Shown here: positions 8,052 through 17,691 of the stretch, piece after piece
How positions within the stretch are numbered: position 1 is the first letter of the stretch
How the letters are laid out: each line of letters starts with the position of its first letter
Assembly (NCBI RefSeq): GCF_008033385.1
Contig: NZ_VOGY01000016.1
Coordinates: 1 to 49,650 of the forward strand
DNA length: 49,650 bases
Direction of reading: 5' to 3'
Source of the DNA: Algibacter pacificus
GTDB taxonomy: Bacteria; Bacteroidota; Bacteroidia; Flavobacteriales; Flavobacteriaceae
Translations under genes and position numbers: made by a program
Notes under the pieces: model-generated
The model's database searches: none
Told to the model about the DNA's origin: nothing
What the model saw: only the letters and a program-made list of their open reading frames with translations

Positions 8052-8777
8052 ATGACTTACTACCTTATTATTGCTTTTCAAATCTATTGTATCTATCACA
8101 TGTACAAAAACGGGAACTCCTTTTATTGGGCCATTCTTATCTTTTTTGTTCCGGTTATAGGTTGTATTATTTACTTGTTCACTCAGATTTATAATAAGCG
8201 TGACGCAGAAAAAATAACTAGTGAAATTACCGATATTATAAATCCGACTAAGAAAATTAAGGATTTAGAAAAGAAGCTGGAGTTTTCAGAATCTTACCAA
8301 AATAGGGTGAATTTAGCCGATGCTTATTTGGCGAATAAAGATTATAATAACGCTCTTACACATTATTTAAAAACCTTTAAAGAAGGGTATGAAAATGATT
8401 TGTATGTGAATAGTAAACTGGTTGAAACATATTTTTTACTTGAAGACTATAGCCGCGTGATTTTCCATGCTGAAAATATAAAAGACAAGTTAGAATATAA
8501 AAAATCTAAAACTCAATTTATTTGCGGATTGGCACATGAAAAATTAGGCGATTTTGAAGCTGCAGAGCAGAATTTGCGTGAAATAGATATTCGTTATTCT
8601 TTTTATAACGAACGCTTAATTTTTGCCGAGTTTTTAATACATAGAGATAAAAAAGAAGAAGCGAAATCTATTTTAGAAGACATAAAAAAAGAATCGCAAA
8701 ATATGACGAAGACGAACCAAAAACTTTACCGAAGTACAGTGTCTCAAGTAGAAAAACTGTTATCCGAACTTAATTAA
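8052..8777 (+). CDS. Membrane-anchored tetratricopeptide-repeat protein
   Basis: The 241-residue protein begins with two hydrophobic segments (about residues 1-45, including YWAILIFFVPVIGCIIYLFT, which resembles a PLDc_N-type membrane anchor). Several TPR-like helical pairs follow, with motifs such as NLADAYLANKDYNNALTHYLK and GLAHEKLGDFEAAEQNL. The repeats should face the cytoplasm as a scaffold. Similar standalone proteins are common in flavobacteria, and no partner is evident from the context. Confidence 0.75.
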   Translation: MTYYLIIAFQIYCIYHMYKNGNSFYWAILIFFVPVIGCIIYLFTQIYNKRDAEKITSEITDIINPTKKIKDLEKKLEFSESYQNRVNLADAYLANKDYNNALTHYLKTFKEGYENDLYVNSKLVETYFLLEDYSRVIFHAENIKDKLEYKKSKTQFICGLAHEKLGDFEAAEQNLREIDIRYSFYNERLIFAEFLIHRDKKEEAKSILEDIKKESQNMTKTNQKLYRSTVSQVEKLLSELN

Positions 8778-8780
8778 AAC

Positions 8781-8915
8781 CTATTTAACAGTTGCTTTTT
8801 TAGAAATATCAATTTTAGTTTCTATAGATGGTTTTTTCTTAATTCGGGGTCTTCGAGCACCAAAAGTCCCTCTGTTTATTTTGCCTCGTTTTGTTTTTTT
8901 ATCACCTTTTCCCAT
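8781..8915 (-). CDS. 30S ribosomal protein THX
   Basis: This is a 44-residue, strongly basic protein beginning MGKGDKKTKRGKI, then GTFGARRPRIKKKPS. THX binds near the top of the 30S head in Thermus and in Bacteroidetes. It is short and easily missed. It is encoded convergently with the TPR gene (3 bp separate the stops). Start ATG at 8915, stop TAG at 8781-8783. Confidence 0.9.
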   Translation of the reverse strand: MGKGDKKTKRGKINRGTFGARRPRIKKKPSIETKIDISKKATVK

Positions 8916-8980
8916 ATTAATATTGTTTTAAATGTTATTGAAATAATATACTGAATTTTAAATTAAAAGTCAAGTAAAAC

Positions 8981-9658
8981 GTGTTTAAACATCGGCACCC
9001 TTATCCTCCGTTTATAAAAAATGACACCACCAAATTGATTGTGGGCACGTTGCCGCCTCCAAGGTTTTCAACGGGCGATCTTTTAGAAAAGGATGTCGAT
9101 TTTTGTTACGGGAGTTATTACAATTCCCTTTGGTTGTATTTGGATAAAATTCATGATTTGGGACTAAAATTCGATAATTCGGAAGAGGCGATTGCCCAAC
9201 GAAAACAATTTTTAATCACTCACAAAATAGGTGTTTGCGATATTGTCGAGAGCTGCGAACGTGATAAAATTGATGCTTCAGATTTAGGGATGAAAAACAT
9301 AAAACTTCGCGATCTAATCGGTTATTTAAAGCAATTTCCAACTATTGATACCCTTTTATTTACGGGCGGAAATAGTAAAAATGGCCCCGAATATTTTTTC
9401 AGAAAACATATAAAGGATTATCACTTAAAACTGGAATTGGTTTCTAATGAAGTTCCTAGAATCCATCAGTTTGAAATGCCAAATCATTTAGAAAATACAG
9501 AGAAAACCCGCATCATTAAAACGGTATCCTTAACCTCGTCTTCGGGTTCTGCAAATCGAGCCATTGGTAGTATGCCTCTTTATAAACAGTTAAAACAGCG
9601 GGATCCTAAATTTAATACTTTCGATTTTAGGGTGATGCAGTATCGTGAGTTTTTTTGA
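8981..9658 (+). CDS. Uracil-DNA glycosylase family protein
   Basis: The 225-residue protein matches the flavobacterial 'uracil-DNA glycosylase family' pattern: an N-terminal KLIVGTLPPPRFSTGDLL segment (the GxxPG-like water-activating loop, here GTLPPP), then DFCYGSYYNSLW, IGVCDIVESC and LLFTGGNSKNGPEYF, with a C-terminal SLTSSSGSANRAI segment equivalent to the uracil-binding HPS loop. The canonical UDG motifs are altered, so it could act on another damaged base. The start is GTG at 8981. No ATG lies near. Confidence 0.75.
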   Translation: MFKHRHPYPPFIKNDTTKLIVGTLPPPRFSTGDLLEKDVDFCYGSYYNSLWLYLDKIHDLGLKFDNSEEAIAQRKQFLITHKIGVCDIVESCERDKIDASDLGMKNIKLRDLIGYLKQFPTIDTLLFTGGNSKNGPEYFFRKHIKDYHLKLELVSNEVPRIHQFEMPNHLENTEKTRIIKTVSLTSSSGSANRAIGSMPLYKQLKQRDPKFNTFDFRVMQYREFF

Positions 9659-9758
9659 AGTATGCTGGTCTCAAATGCAGTTAACATGATGGCTTTAGCT
9701 TATAAAAAAATAGCCACGAATACACGAATTAATTAGTTATGTTTCACGAATTTCACCT

Positions 9759-9777
9759 AGCAGACTTTTAGTCTGCT
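9759..9777. repeat. Intergenic hairpin in the 9659-9884 gap
   Basis: AGCAGACT-TTT-AGTCTGCT is a perfect 8-bp stem. The gap (226 bp) also holds an ATAGCCACGAATACACGAATT-type stretch, of which an ATAGCCACGAA fragment recurs near 11765. No gene is seen in the gap. Confidence 0.5.
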
Positions 9778-9818
9778 AACCTAAGAGCTTCCAGTTCATA
9801 GTGGTTTAGTTCGGGGAT

Positions 9819-9860
9819 AAAAAAAGACCTATTACATTTAAAACGAACAGGTCTTTTTCT
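9819..9860. terminator. Bidirectional terminator
   Basis: AAAAAGACCT (9821-9830) pairs with AGGTCTTTTT (9849-9858). The A-run on one side and T-run on the other allow termination in both directions, for the UDG-like gene (+) and the aminopeptidase gene (-). Confidence 0.8.
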
Positions 9861-9884
9861 TTAATACGCGGTTGTATTTTGAAA

Positions 9885-11741
9885 TTATTCTGGGTTATAT
9901 CCCAACATATCATCAATAGTATTCGCAGTTACCGAATGATAATTTTTACGTGCATATTTATAAATGGCTAAAGCTTCGTCTGTCTTGTTATTGTTTTTAA
10001 AGGCTTTATAAATGGTTGAAACATACCAACGACGGCCCACTTGGGTTAAAAATACTTCTATGTTTTTATCAATATTGTTACCGTGGTAATCGTGGTTTAT
10101 GGCTTGCTCGTACCAAACCATGGCAATATAGGAATTGCTAGAATTGGTTAAATTGAATGTTTTATCAAGTGTTTTTATTTGTTCAACAGACATATCTTCT
10201 GGGAAATTACGAACAAAATGTACCCATTCTTGTGGTGTCCAACCGGTTGTAATGGCTTGGTCTATGGTATTTGTTTTTACAAAATCTTGAACTGTTTTTT
10301 CGACCTTTTCAAATTTATCAGAAACAATAATAGCTTGGTTTTCTGGAAGGCCAGGCTCATAAATCCATTCGGCAGTGTTGAACGTGATACCGTTTTTATC
10401 TAATAAATTTTCATTTAAATAATCAATAAATTTTTCAGTATTAGTTGTTGAAAACGCATGGGATTGGAAATAACTTTTCAGAAAAGCATCAAATTTTTCA
10501 CGACCAACGCTTTCTTCTAAAGTTCTTAAAAATAGATAGCCTTTATCATAAGCAATACTGTTCATCCCATCGTCAGGATTTCTTCCTTTTAAATCTAATT
10601 TCAGTTTGGTATCCTCTGGTGCGTCCTTAAAACCTTCCAATTCTTCTTCTAAATCTTGTCTTCCAATTCGGGCTAACATATTGGCACGGTCTTTTCCGTA
10701 AAGGGCCTCCATAATGCGCATTTCAAAATAAACGGTAAAGCCTTCGTTAAGCCAAAAATCGTCCCAAGTGGCATTGGTCACTAAGTTTCCAGACCAAGAA
10801 TGCGCCAACTCGTGCGCAATAAGTGAGGTTAAACTTTTATCACCAGTAATTACCGTTGGTGTGGCAAAAGTTAAACGCGGATTTTCCATACCTCCAAAAG
10901 GGAAACTTGGTGGTAATACAATCACATCAAACTGTTCCCAAGCATATTTTCCATAAAGTTTTTCTGCGGAAGCGACCATGTTTTCCATGTCTGAAAATTC
11001 ATAAACGGCTTTGTCTAATAAGGATGGTTCAGCATAAATACCAGTACGATTACTGATGGGGTTATATGCGATATCCCCAACAGCAATGGCTATTAAATAA
11101 GGAGAAATGGGTTGTTTCATTTTAAAATGATACACACCATCTGGTGTTTTTTCTTTGGGGTTTTCGGCACTCATAACCGCCATAAGTTGTGCTGGTACTT
11201 GCACTTTGGCATTGTAGGTTAGCCTAATTTGCGGACTGTCTTGAATAGGAATCCAAGTTCGTGTTAGAATAGCTTGTCCTTGTGTAAATAAAAACGGCGC
11301 TTTTTTATCGGCAGTTTGCTGAGGTTTTAACCATTGCAAGGCTTCCGTTTTATTGGTGGTTTTATAAAATACCGTAATTTGTTTCGTGTCTTTTTTTATC
11401 GAAATTGTTAAAGGGTTTCCAAGTATTTCATCAAAATCACCTAAGGTAAAGTTGGTGTCTTTTCCATCGGCTTGTACCTTTTCAATATCTAAAAATTTGG
11501 AGTCGAGTATAATTTCCGAGGCATCGTTATTCGTTATTAAATAGGAAGCGCTTCCCGAAATGATTTCCGTTTCAAAATCCACATTAATATCTAAATCTAA
11601 ATGGGTAATGACTGCTTTATTTGGTTTTGCGTAAGAGTGTGGTTCTTCAATATAAGTCATTAAAGGGTCTGTTTTTTTAGTGTTTTTACAGCTTATGAAT
11701 AGGAGTAGGGCACAGCTAAAAAGAGATGTGAGGGTTTTCAT
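9885..11741 (-). CDS. M1 family metallo-aminopeptidase, lipoprotein
   Basis: The 618-residue zinc aminopeptidase removes N-terminal residues from peptides. Visible motifs: GGMEN exopeptidase loop near residue 282, zinc site HELAH near 309 and the third ligand in WLNEGFTVYFE about 18 residues later. The N-terminus from ATG 11741 has a lipoprotein signal peptide (LLLFISC lipobox), so the enzyme is likely anchored in the periplasm or on the outer membrane. The C-terminal helical domain (HEAT/ARM-like) resembles LTA4 hydrolase. The gene is monocistronic, with a bidirectional terminator downstream. Confidence 0.93.
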   Translation of the reverse strand: MKTLTSLFSCALLLFISCKNTKKTDPLMTYIEEPHSYAKPNKAVITHLDLDINVDFETEIISGSASYLITNNDASEIILDSKFLDIEKVQADGKDTNFTLGDFDEILGNPLTISIKKDTKQITVFYKTTNKTEALQWLKPQQTADKKAPFLFTQGQAILTRTWIPIQDSPQIRLTYNAKVQVPAQLMAVMSAENPKEKTPDGVYHFKMKQPISPYLIAIAVGDIAYNPISNRTGIYAEPSLLDKAVYEFSDMENMVASAEKLYGKYAWEQFDVIVLPPSFPFGGMENPRLTFATPTVITGDKSLTSLIAHELAHSWSGNLVTNATWDDFWLNEGFTVYFEMRIMEALYGKDRANMLARIGRQDLEEELEGFKDAPEDTKLKLDLKGRNPDDGMNSIAYDKGYLFLRTLEESVGREKFDAFLKSYFQSHAFSTTNTEKFIDYLNENLLDKNGITFNTAEWIYEPGLPENQAIIVSDKFEKVEKTVQDFVKTNTIDQAITTGWTPQEWVHFVRNFPEDMSVEQIKTLDKTFNLTNSSNSYIAMVWYEQAINHDYHGNNIDKNIEVFLTQVGRRWYVSTIYKAFKNNNKTDEALAIYKYARKNYHSVTANTIDDMLGYNPE

Positions 11742-11829
11742 ATAATGTTGAAATAGGTTGAATATAGCCACGAAGTTACTCGTTTTTGTTTAAATTTAAT
11801 AAATAAACTGCGGTCGAATAAATAAAACG

Positions 11830-11919
11830 TACATTTGCAGCTTAATAATTCGAGGTGATGTTTTATAAATAATTTGTCATCTCTACGGCTCGAACAAGAG
11901 GGCCGACTAAACAATTTAT
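11830..11919 (+). promoter_or_regulatory. Promoter and long leader of the DEAD-box helicase gene
   Basis: TACATTTG (11830-11837) matches the Bacteroidetes -7 element TAnnTTTG. Transcription from just downstream would give a 5' leader of about 80 nt with a GC-richer segment (CGGCTC...GAGGGCCG, near 11885-11905) that can pair. Long structured leaders are common in cold-inducible RNA helicase genes. A regulatory role is inferred. Confidence 0.5.
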
Positions 11920-13212
11920 ATGTCATTTCAATCTTTAGGCTTATCCGAAGCCTTGCTAAAAGCGATTAGCAAAAAAGGATATACTACCCCAAGTCCAATT
12001 CAAGAAAAAGCGATTCCTCCAGTTTTGGAAGGACACGATGTTTTAGCTTCGGCACAAACGGGAACCGGTAAAACAGCAGGTTTTACTTTACCGCTTTTAC
12101 ATATTTTATCGGAAAATCCGAAAGCAAAATATAGACCCATACGGGCTTTAATTTTAACGCCAACGCGTGAGTTAGCGGCACAAGTTTATGCCAATGTGAG
12201 AGAATATAGTGAGTTTTTAAATTTACGTAGCGCCGTTATTTTTGGCGGTGTAAACCAGAAACCACAAGTAGCCACCTTGCGCCAAGGTATTGATGTTTTG
12301 GTAGCGACTCCGGGTCGTTTATTAGATTTACAAAATCAAGGTTTACTATCATTGAAACGTGTGGAGATTTTTGTTTTAGATGAAGCGGATAGAATGCTCG
12401 ATATGGGGTTTTTACGCGATATCGAAAAGGTTATAAAATCGATGCCAGAAAAGCGTCAGAATTTGATGTTTTCAGCAACGTTTTCAAAAGATATTAAAAA
12501 GTTAGCTCACGGGATTTTAAATCATCCGGTACAAGTTGAGGCTACTCCAGAAAACACAACGGTTGATGCGATTACTCAAAAAGTATATCGTGTAGCAAAA
12601 GGTTCTAAAACCGGATTAATTATTAAATTAATTTCTGAAGGAAACTGGAAACAAGTTTTAGTGTTTACTAGAACAAAACATGGGGCCAATAAACTTTGTG
12701 AAAAAATGGATAAAGCAGGAATTACTGCCGCAGCCATTCACGGAAATAAGAGTCAAGGCGCGAGAACAAAGGCTTTAGCTGGTTTTAAAAGCGGACGCAT
12801 TCGTGTGTTAGTGGCGACAGATATTGCGGCACGTGGATTGGATATTCCATTATTACCACATGTTATTAATTTTGAAATTCCGAATATCCCTGAAGATTAC
12901 GTACATAGAATTGGTAGAACGGGTAGAGCAGGAGCCAATGGTGTTGCTTTATCTTTGGTGAGTGCCGATGAAACGTCTTTTTTACGAGCTATTGAAAAAC
13001 TGATTGAAATGAAACTTCCTATTGAAATTATGGAAGGTTTTGAACCCGATCCAAATGCTTCAACAGCACCTATAAAACAAGGGCAAGGGCGGCGAAATAG
13101 AAATTCTAGAAATTCAAATTCTAGATCTTCTAATAAATCGGGAGGAGCTTCAAATAGAAATTCTAATAGTAACTCAAGACGTCCAAAACGTAATTCTGAC
13201 CGAAGAAATTAG
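11920..13212 (+). CDS. DEAD-box ATP-dependent RNA helicase
   Basis: The 430-residue RhlE-type helicase has all the core motifs: Q motif (TPSPIQ), Walker A AQTGTGKT (45-52), [17 protein letters not shown] (154-157), SAT (near 185), ARGLD and HRIGRTGR. It unwinds short RNA duplexes in ribosome assembly and at low temperature. The C-terminal tail of about 55 residues is rich in Arg, Asn, Ser and Gly (a disordered RNA-binding tail). Two small genes follow closely downstream (3 bp, then an overlap) and may be co-transcribed. Confidence 0.95.
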   Translation: MSFQSLGLSEALLKAISKKGYTTPSPIQEKAIPPVLEGHDVLASAQTGTGKTAGFTLPLLHILSENPKAKYRPIRALILTPTRELAAQVYANVREYSEFLNLRSAVIFGGVNQKPQVATLRQGIDVLVATPGRLLDLQNQGLLSLKRVEIFVLDEADRMLDMGFLRDIEKVIKSMPEKRQNLMFSATFSKDIKKLAHGILNHPVQVEATPENTTVDAITQKVYRVAKGSKTGLIIKLISEGNWKQVLVFTRTKHGANKLCEKMDKAGITAAAIHGNKSQGARTKALAGFKSGRIRVLVATDIAARGLDIPLLPHVINFEIPNIPEDYVHRIGRTGRAGANGVALSLVSADETSFLRAIEKLIEMKLPIEIMEGFEPDPNASTAPIKQGQGRRNRNSRNSNSRSSNKSGGASNRNSNSNSRRPKRNSDRRN

Positions 13213-13215
13213 AAT

Positions 13216-13440
13216 ATGCAGCAAGTTTTAAAAGATAAAATTATTGAGGTTTGCGATAAAAAGATAGCAGCAAAAGGAGACACCGTTGGTGTTTCCTTTT
13301 ATGCGTTTTTTAAAAACAAAAATGATAATCCAGCATTGTTAATGGAAGCCGCTACGTGGTGGATAGAAACCCATAAATTGGATCATTTTGAAAAAGCAGT
13401 TAAAATAAAAGCATTAGTCAATGGAATCGCAACCAAATAA
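13216..13440 (+). CDS. Hypothetical small protein
   Basis: This 74-residue mostly helical protein ([16 protein letters not shown], then [21 protein letters not shown]) starts 3 bp after the helicase stop and overlaps the VF530 gene by 20 bp, so it belongs to the same transcript. I do not recognise the family. Small proteins of this type follow DEAD-box helicase genes in flavobacteria, which hints at an RNA- or cold-related role, but nothing in the sequence proves it. Confidence 0.7.
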   Translation: MQQVLKDKIIEVCDKKIAAKGDTVGVSFYAFFKNKNDNPALLMEAATWWIETHKLDHFEKAVKIKALVNGIATK

Positions 13441-13651
13441 TCCGTTACACGGTATAAAGTTAGAACAAATAATTAACGATTTGGTCGAACATTATGGTTG
13501 GGAATATATGGGACATACCATAAATATTAAATGTTTTAATGATAATCCTTCGGTAAAATCTAGTTTGAAATTTTTACGAAGAATGCCCTGGGCACGCACG
13601 AAAGTGGAGAACATGTATTTAAATATGCTGAAGAATAAAAATAGAAACTAA
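13421..13651 (+). CDS. VF530 family (DUF2132) DNA-binding protein
   Basis: The 76-residue protein has the family pattern [22 protein letters not shown], then [30 protein letters not shown]. The structure of the Vibrio family member VF530 shows a small alpha-helical DNA-binding fold. It overlaps the preceding gene by 20 bp. Role unknown; probably a nucleoid-type protein. Confidence 0.85.
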   Translation: MESQPNNPLHGIKLEQIINDLVEHYGWEYMGHTINIKCFNDNPSVKSSLKFLRRMPWARTKVENMYLNMLKNKNRN

Positions 13652-13680
13652 GCCATTCTAAAACATTACTGAACTCTTAG

Positions 13681-15267
13681 CTAAATCTTTTCAAAAGCTA
13701 AAGCCTTGGTGATTTCACCTAAAGTCGCGCGTTCTTGAGCAGCTTCAATAGCTAAGGTTAATAAATTATTTTTTCCTGTTTGTGCAGCTTCAGATAAACG
13801 TTGTAAAGTTGTTTTTACCTTTTCGGAATTTCTATGGGCTTTTATTTTTTGTAACTGTTCTGTTTGATATTTTCTAACGGCTTCGGTGTCAACTTTAAGA
13901 GTGGGAATAGGTGTTTCCTTTTCAAGTACATATTTGTTCATTCCAACAATAATATCCTGTTTTGTTTTTTCGCAAGCAGAAGGTTCTGCTATTTTAATTT
14001 TTGGTAGTCCTGCTGCTTCAATATCTTTAATTAAAGTCCACGCTTTTTCTGCAATCTCAGCGGTTAATTTTTCAATACCATAACTTCCAGCCCAGGGGTC
14101 AACGGTTTTGGTTATATGTGTTTCTTCTTGTAAATAGAGTTGCGTGTTTCGTGCTATGCGTTCCGAAAAATCGGTTGGTAAAGCCACGGCATGATCTAGC
14201 GCATTGGTATGTAAACTTTGCGTGCCTCCAAATACTGCGGCGGCGGCTTCAATAGTGGTTCGTGCCACGTTATTAAATGGATCTTTTGCTGTTAAACTCC
14301 TTCCAGATGTTTGGCAATGCACACGTAGCAAAAGAGATTTGGGGTTTTTTGGATTAAATTGTTGTACCAGTTTTGACCATAACATTCGGGCGGCTCGCAT
14401 TTTAGCAATTTCTGTAAAATGATTCATGCCAATGCTCCAAGAAAAGGAAAGGCGTGGTGCAATCTTATCGATTTCTAAACCAGCATCAAGTCCTTGTTTA
14501 ATATACTCCAAACCTTTAGCCAACGTATAAGCAAGTTCCGTAGCACAGGTGTCATCGGCTTTTTTTGTGAGGTTACCCGAAATACTTATGCCGTTAAATT
14601 TCGGAAGGTATTTGCTTGCATATTCCAAAATATCTAAAACAATTCGCATTGATGATTTTAGAGGATAAATAGCAGTTTTATTCAACATAAACTCCTGTAA
14701 AATATCATTTTGGATGCTTCCCGATAGTTGTTCGGGTTTTACACCTTGTTCTTCGGCTGCTACGATATAAAAGGCCATAATAGGCAAAACAGCGGTATTT
14801 ATGTTTAGGGAAACCGAGATGTCCTCAAGTGGAATTTGGTCGAAAAGTAGTTTCATGTCTTCCACAGAATCTATGGCAACACCTGTTTTTCCAACCTGGC
14901 CAATGACCTTTTCGTGATCGGAATCGTATCCGCGATGTGTGGCTAAATCGAAAGCAACCGATAGGCTTTGTTGTCCTGCTTTTAAATTTCGTTTATAAAA
15001 CGCATTGCTATCTTTAGCTGTAGAAAACCCGGAGTTTTGTTTAATAATCCATGGTTTTGTAACATACATGGTACTATATGGACCGCGTAAATAAGGTGGG
15101 ATTCCAGCCGTAAAATGGAGATGTTCTAAATCTTCAATATCCTTTTTTGTATAGGTTGATTTAAACAGAATACCTTCGGGGACGGTAGATGGTTCATTTT
15201 TATCTAACCCAAAACCTTGGTTTTCTGTTTGTTTTTTTAAAGTGATATGTTGAAGATTTTTTCTCAA
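13681..15267 (-). CDS. scpA: Methylmalonyl-CoA mutase large subunit, lacking the B12 domain
   Basis: The 528-residue protein matches the catalytic TIM-barrel part of methylmalonyl-CoA mutase, which interconverts methylmalonyl-CoA and succinyl-CoA: GIPPYLRGPYSTMYVTKPW, SLSVAFDLATHRGYDSD, QNDILQEFM, RVHCQTSGRSLTAKDPFNNVARTTIEA and LPTDFSERIARNTQ. It ends at GEITKAL-AFEKI-stop, exactly where the linker to the C-terminal cobalamin domain normally begins. The DxHxxG B12 motif (with about 180 residues) is absent here and on both strands nearby. A separate B12 subunit elsewhere, or loss of function, must be assumed. It follows the small subunit, 77 bp apart. Confidence 0.85.
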   Translation of the reverse strand: MRKNLQHITLKKQTENQGFGLDKNEPSTVPEGILFKSTYTKKDIEDLEHLHFTAGIPPYLRGPYSTMYVTKPWIIKQNSGFSTAKDSNAFYKRNLKAGQQSLSVAFDLATHRGYDSDHEKVIGQVGKTGVAIDSVEDMKLLFDQIPLEDISVSLNINTAVLPIMAFYIVAAEEQGVKPEQLSGSIQNDILQEFMLNKTAIYPLKSSMRIVLDILEYASKYLPKFNGISISGNLTKKADDTCATELAYTLAKGLEYIKQGLDAGLEIDKIAPRLSFSWSIGMNHFTEIAKMRAARMLWSKLVQQFNPKNPKSLLLRVHCQTSGRSLTAKDPFNNVARTTIEAAAAVFGGTQSLHTNALDHAVALPTDFSERIARNTQLYLQEETHITKTVDPWAGSYGIEKLTAEIAEKAWTLIKDIEAAGLPKIKIAEPSACEKTKQDIIVGMNKYVLEKETPIPTLKVDTEAVRKYQTEQLQKIKAHRNSEKVKTTLQRLSEAAQTGKNNLLTLAIEAAQERATLGEITKALAFEKI

Positions 15268-15344
15268 ATTAGGTTTATTAAGCGTTAATCGTTTATGGTA
15301 ATTTTATGGATTGTTACAACGGTTTTTTTAGAAAGACAGCTTAT

Positions 15345-16709
15345 TCATCTTCCTTTTTTAAGCCTTACTTGCTCTACTTGTTCTGCTAACCGTTTTTCTA
15401 TAATGGGCGCAATTAATGTTTTTCTTCGATTTGTTTTTACAAAAGGGTAAAGTTGTAAGTCCTGCGCCATAGTATCATTTGGATTGCAGAATTTATTTAT
15501 ACCCACTAAAATAGCTTCCCCGTTATTAAATTGTAGCTGCTCTTTGTCTGCACTTTCTTTAATTTTTCGTTGAATGGTGCCCGATTTTAACTGATTTAAA
15601 AACCCGCCGTTACGTTCAATATCCTTAAATACATCGAGTGCTTTTTCTGCTAATTGATGCGTTAAAGATTCTATGTAATAACTACCGTCTGCAATGGTAT
15701 TGACTTTATTAAAATGACTTTCGTGTTTTAAAATAAGTAATTGATTTCTTGCGATACGCTCACTAAATTCGTTGGTTTTACGGTGAATAGCATCGTGAGG
15801 TAAATTGTAAACGGTATTGGCACCACCTAAAATAGCGCTCATACATTCGGTGGTAGTACGCAGCATATTGGTATTGTAATCGTATAGCGTTTTGTTGCGT
15901 TTTGTAGGTGTGGCGTTAATGTGGCAATCGATATGTATGTTGTATTCTTCAGCTAAAGTTTCCCAAAGTAGGCGCAATGCTCTAAGTTTTGCGATTTCGA
16001 AAAAATAATTTGAACCTATAGCAACATTGAAAGAGATTTGACTACCAACAAGCGATTCTGGTTTTAAAGCATGCAGGTATTCGTTAGCATGAGCCAAAGC
16101 ATAGGCCAATTGCTGAACCATATTGGCACCTGCGTTTTGATATACCGCTGTGTTTATCGTTACAGATTTTGATGTTTGAAGGCTGGTTTCAAATGTTGAA
16201 AAATCATGGTTTAGACTTTGAAACCAATTGCCAGATTTGGCAAGATTACCAATAATATCAACCGCTACGGTAATGTTGTTTTTCCCCGTAAGGGTTATTA
16301 GTTTTTTTATGAAATTTACAGATAAAAACTGTAATTCAAAATGAATGGAAACAGTTTCTGTATTGATGTTTTTAAGTAAATCTTCAATAGAAATAGCGTC
16401 TTCTGAGGGTATAATAAAATGAATAGATTCCGCTCCGCCTTTAATCGCGTTTAAGGCATTTACATTCGATTTTTCTACATGGGCAACAAATATGCTTTGT
16501 CCAATGTGCCATGGAGACGTACTTGCGGTTGATGTAAGGGCGAGGTTCTCTAAATCGTCGGCATTATAAAATGGTTTTACGGCAATATCGTCGTTTGAAT
16601 TCCAAATAAGGGTATCGTTAAAATCAGCTCCATTTAAATCGAACTGGATTTTTTGTTTCCATTGTTTTGTAGAAACCGCATTGAAAGTTTCGAATAAACC
16701 ACTACTCAT
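15345..16709 (-). CDS. Methylmalonyl-CoA mutase small (beta) subunit
   Basis: The 454-residue protein is homologous to the mutase barrel but degenerate. It keeps IARNQLLILKHESHFNKV and ADGSYYIESLTHQLAEKAL, and lacks any B12-binding domain. In Bacteroidetes the non-catalytic small subunit pairs with the large subunit in a heterodimer. It overlaps the FtsB/DivIC-like gene by 8 bp and precedes the large subunit, so the order udk - ftsB-like - small - large forms one leftward operon. Confidence 0.88.
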   Translation of the reverse strand: MSSGLFETFNAVSTKQWKQKIQFDLNGADFNDTLIWNSNDDIAVKPFYNADDLENLALTSTASTSPWHIGQSIFVAHVEKSNVNALNAIKGGAESIHFIIPSEDAISIEDLLKNINTETVSIHFELQFLSVNFIKKLITLTGKNNITVAVDIIGNLAKSGNWFQSLNHDFSTFETSLQTSKSVTINTAVYQNAGANMVQQLAYALAHANEYLHALKPESLVGSQISFNVAIGSNYFFEIAKLRALRLLWETLAEEYNIHIDCHINATPTKRNKTLYDYNTNMLRTTTECMSAILGGANTVYNLPHDAIHRKTNEFSERIARNQLLILKHESHFNKVNTIADGSYYIESLTHQLAEKALDVFKDIERNGGFLNQLKSGTIQRKIKESADKEQLQFNNGEAILVGINKFCNPNDTMAQDLQLYPFVKTNRRKTLIAPIIEKRLAEQVEQVRLKKGR

Positions 16710-17034
16710 TATTTTTTACGTTTAAACTATCTTCATATTCGATAATATAAATGTCTTCATTTTCACGTTTCATATAATAGGTTTCGCGAGCAAATTTTTC
16801 TAAGCCTACTTCGGAACTTATTTTTTTAATTGCTTTCTTATCTTTTTCAATTTCACGTTTATAGTATTCTTTTTCGTTTTCTAGCGCTTCAATATCGTTG
16901 TTTAATTCATGGTGAATAAGCCAAGAATTAGCATCGAAAAATATCATCCAAATTAGGAATCCCGCAGAAATTAGGATAAACCAATTTTTGAAAGGTTTTA
17001 GATATTTGCTTGTATTTTTATTGAATTTTGCCAT
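16702..17034 (-). CDS. Septum formation initiator (FtsB/DivIC) family protein
   Basis: The 110-residue bitopic protein has a short cytoplasmic N-terminus, one membrane segment (about residues 16-34, WFILISAGFLIWMIFF), then a coiled coil rich in Glu and Lys (about 45-75) and a short tail. This is the FtsB/DivIC architecture; such proteins bridge FtsL and FtsQ in the divisome on the periplasmic side. It begins directly after udk (no gap) and overlaps the mutase small subunit by 8 bp. Confidence 0.88.
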   Translation of the reverse strand: MAKFNKNTSKYLKPFKNWFILISAGFLIWMIFFDANSWLIHHELNNDIEALENEKEYYKREIEKDKKAIKKISSEVGLEKFARETYYMKRENEDIYIIEYEDSLNVKNNE

Positions 17035-17640
17035 TTATAGTCTGTCGTTGATAATGGTACGCACAATATCCACAGCCACCGTATTATACTTATTATTTGG
17101 TATAATGATATCGGCATATTCTTTCATAGGCTCGATAAATTGGTCGTGCATAGGTTTTAGCGTAGTTTGGTAACGGGTTAACACTTCATCAATATCACGT
17201 CCGCGCTCGGAGATATCGCGTCTTAAACGACGAATTAAACGCTCGTCGGTATCGGCATGCACGAATATTTTAATATCAAACATATCTCGTAATTCCGGAT
17301 TTGTTAAAATTAAAATCCCTTCAACAATCATAACTTTCCGCGGATGCGTTAAAATAGAATCTCCCGTTCTATTATGGTTTACAAAAGAATACACGGGTTG
17401 ATGGATGTTTTTTCCTTTTTTTAGCGCTTTTAAATGCGAGGTTAGTAAATCGAAATCGATAGAGCGTGGGTGATCGAAATTTATATTAACACGTTCATCA
17501 AAAGATAGGTGAGAGGTGTCTTTATAATAAGAATCTTGGGAAATAATACCCACTTCACCTTCGGGTAATTCGTGGAGAATTTGGTTTACAACTGTTGTTT
17601 TTCCGCAGCCTGTACCGCCTGCAATTCCTATTATTAGCAT
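17035..17640 (-). CDS. udk: Uridine kinase
   Basis: The 201-residue kinase phosphorylates uridine and cytidine in pyrimidine salvage. P-loop GGTGCGKT at residues 8-15; further motifs are SQDSYYKD, NFDHPRSIDFDLL, YSFVNHNRTGDS, VEGILIL and RLIRRLRRDISERGRD. Full length and typical. It is the first gene of the leftward cluster with ftsB-like and the mutase genes. Confidence 0.97.
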   Translation of the reverse strand: MLIIGIAGGTGCGKTTVVNQILHELPEGEVGIISQDSYYKDTSHLSFDERVNINFDHPRSIDFDLLTSHLKALKKGKNIHQPVYSFVNHNRTGDSILTHPRKVMIVEGILILTNPELRDMFDIKIFVHADTDERLIRRLRRDISERGRDIDEVLTRYQTTLKPMHDQFIEPMKEYADIIIPNNKYNTVAVDIVRTIINDRL

Positions 17641-17691
17641 GAATTTTTAATTTTCTGCAAAGTTAATTAAATGTAAAGGTTTCCGGAATCT

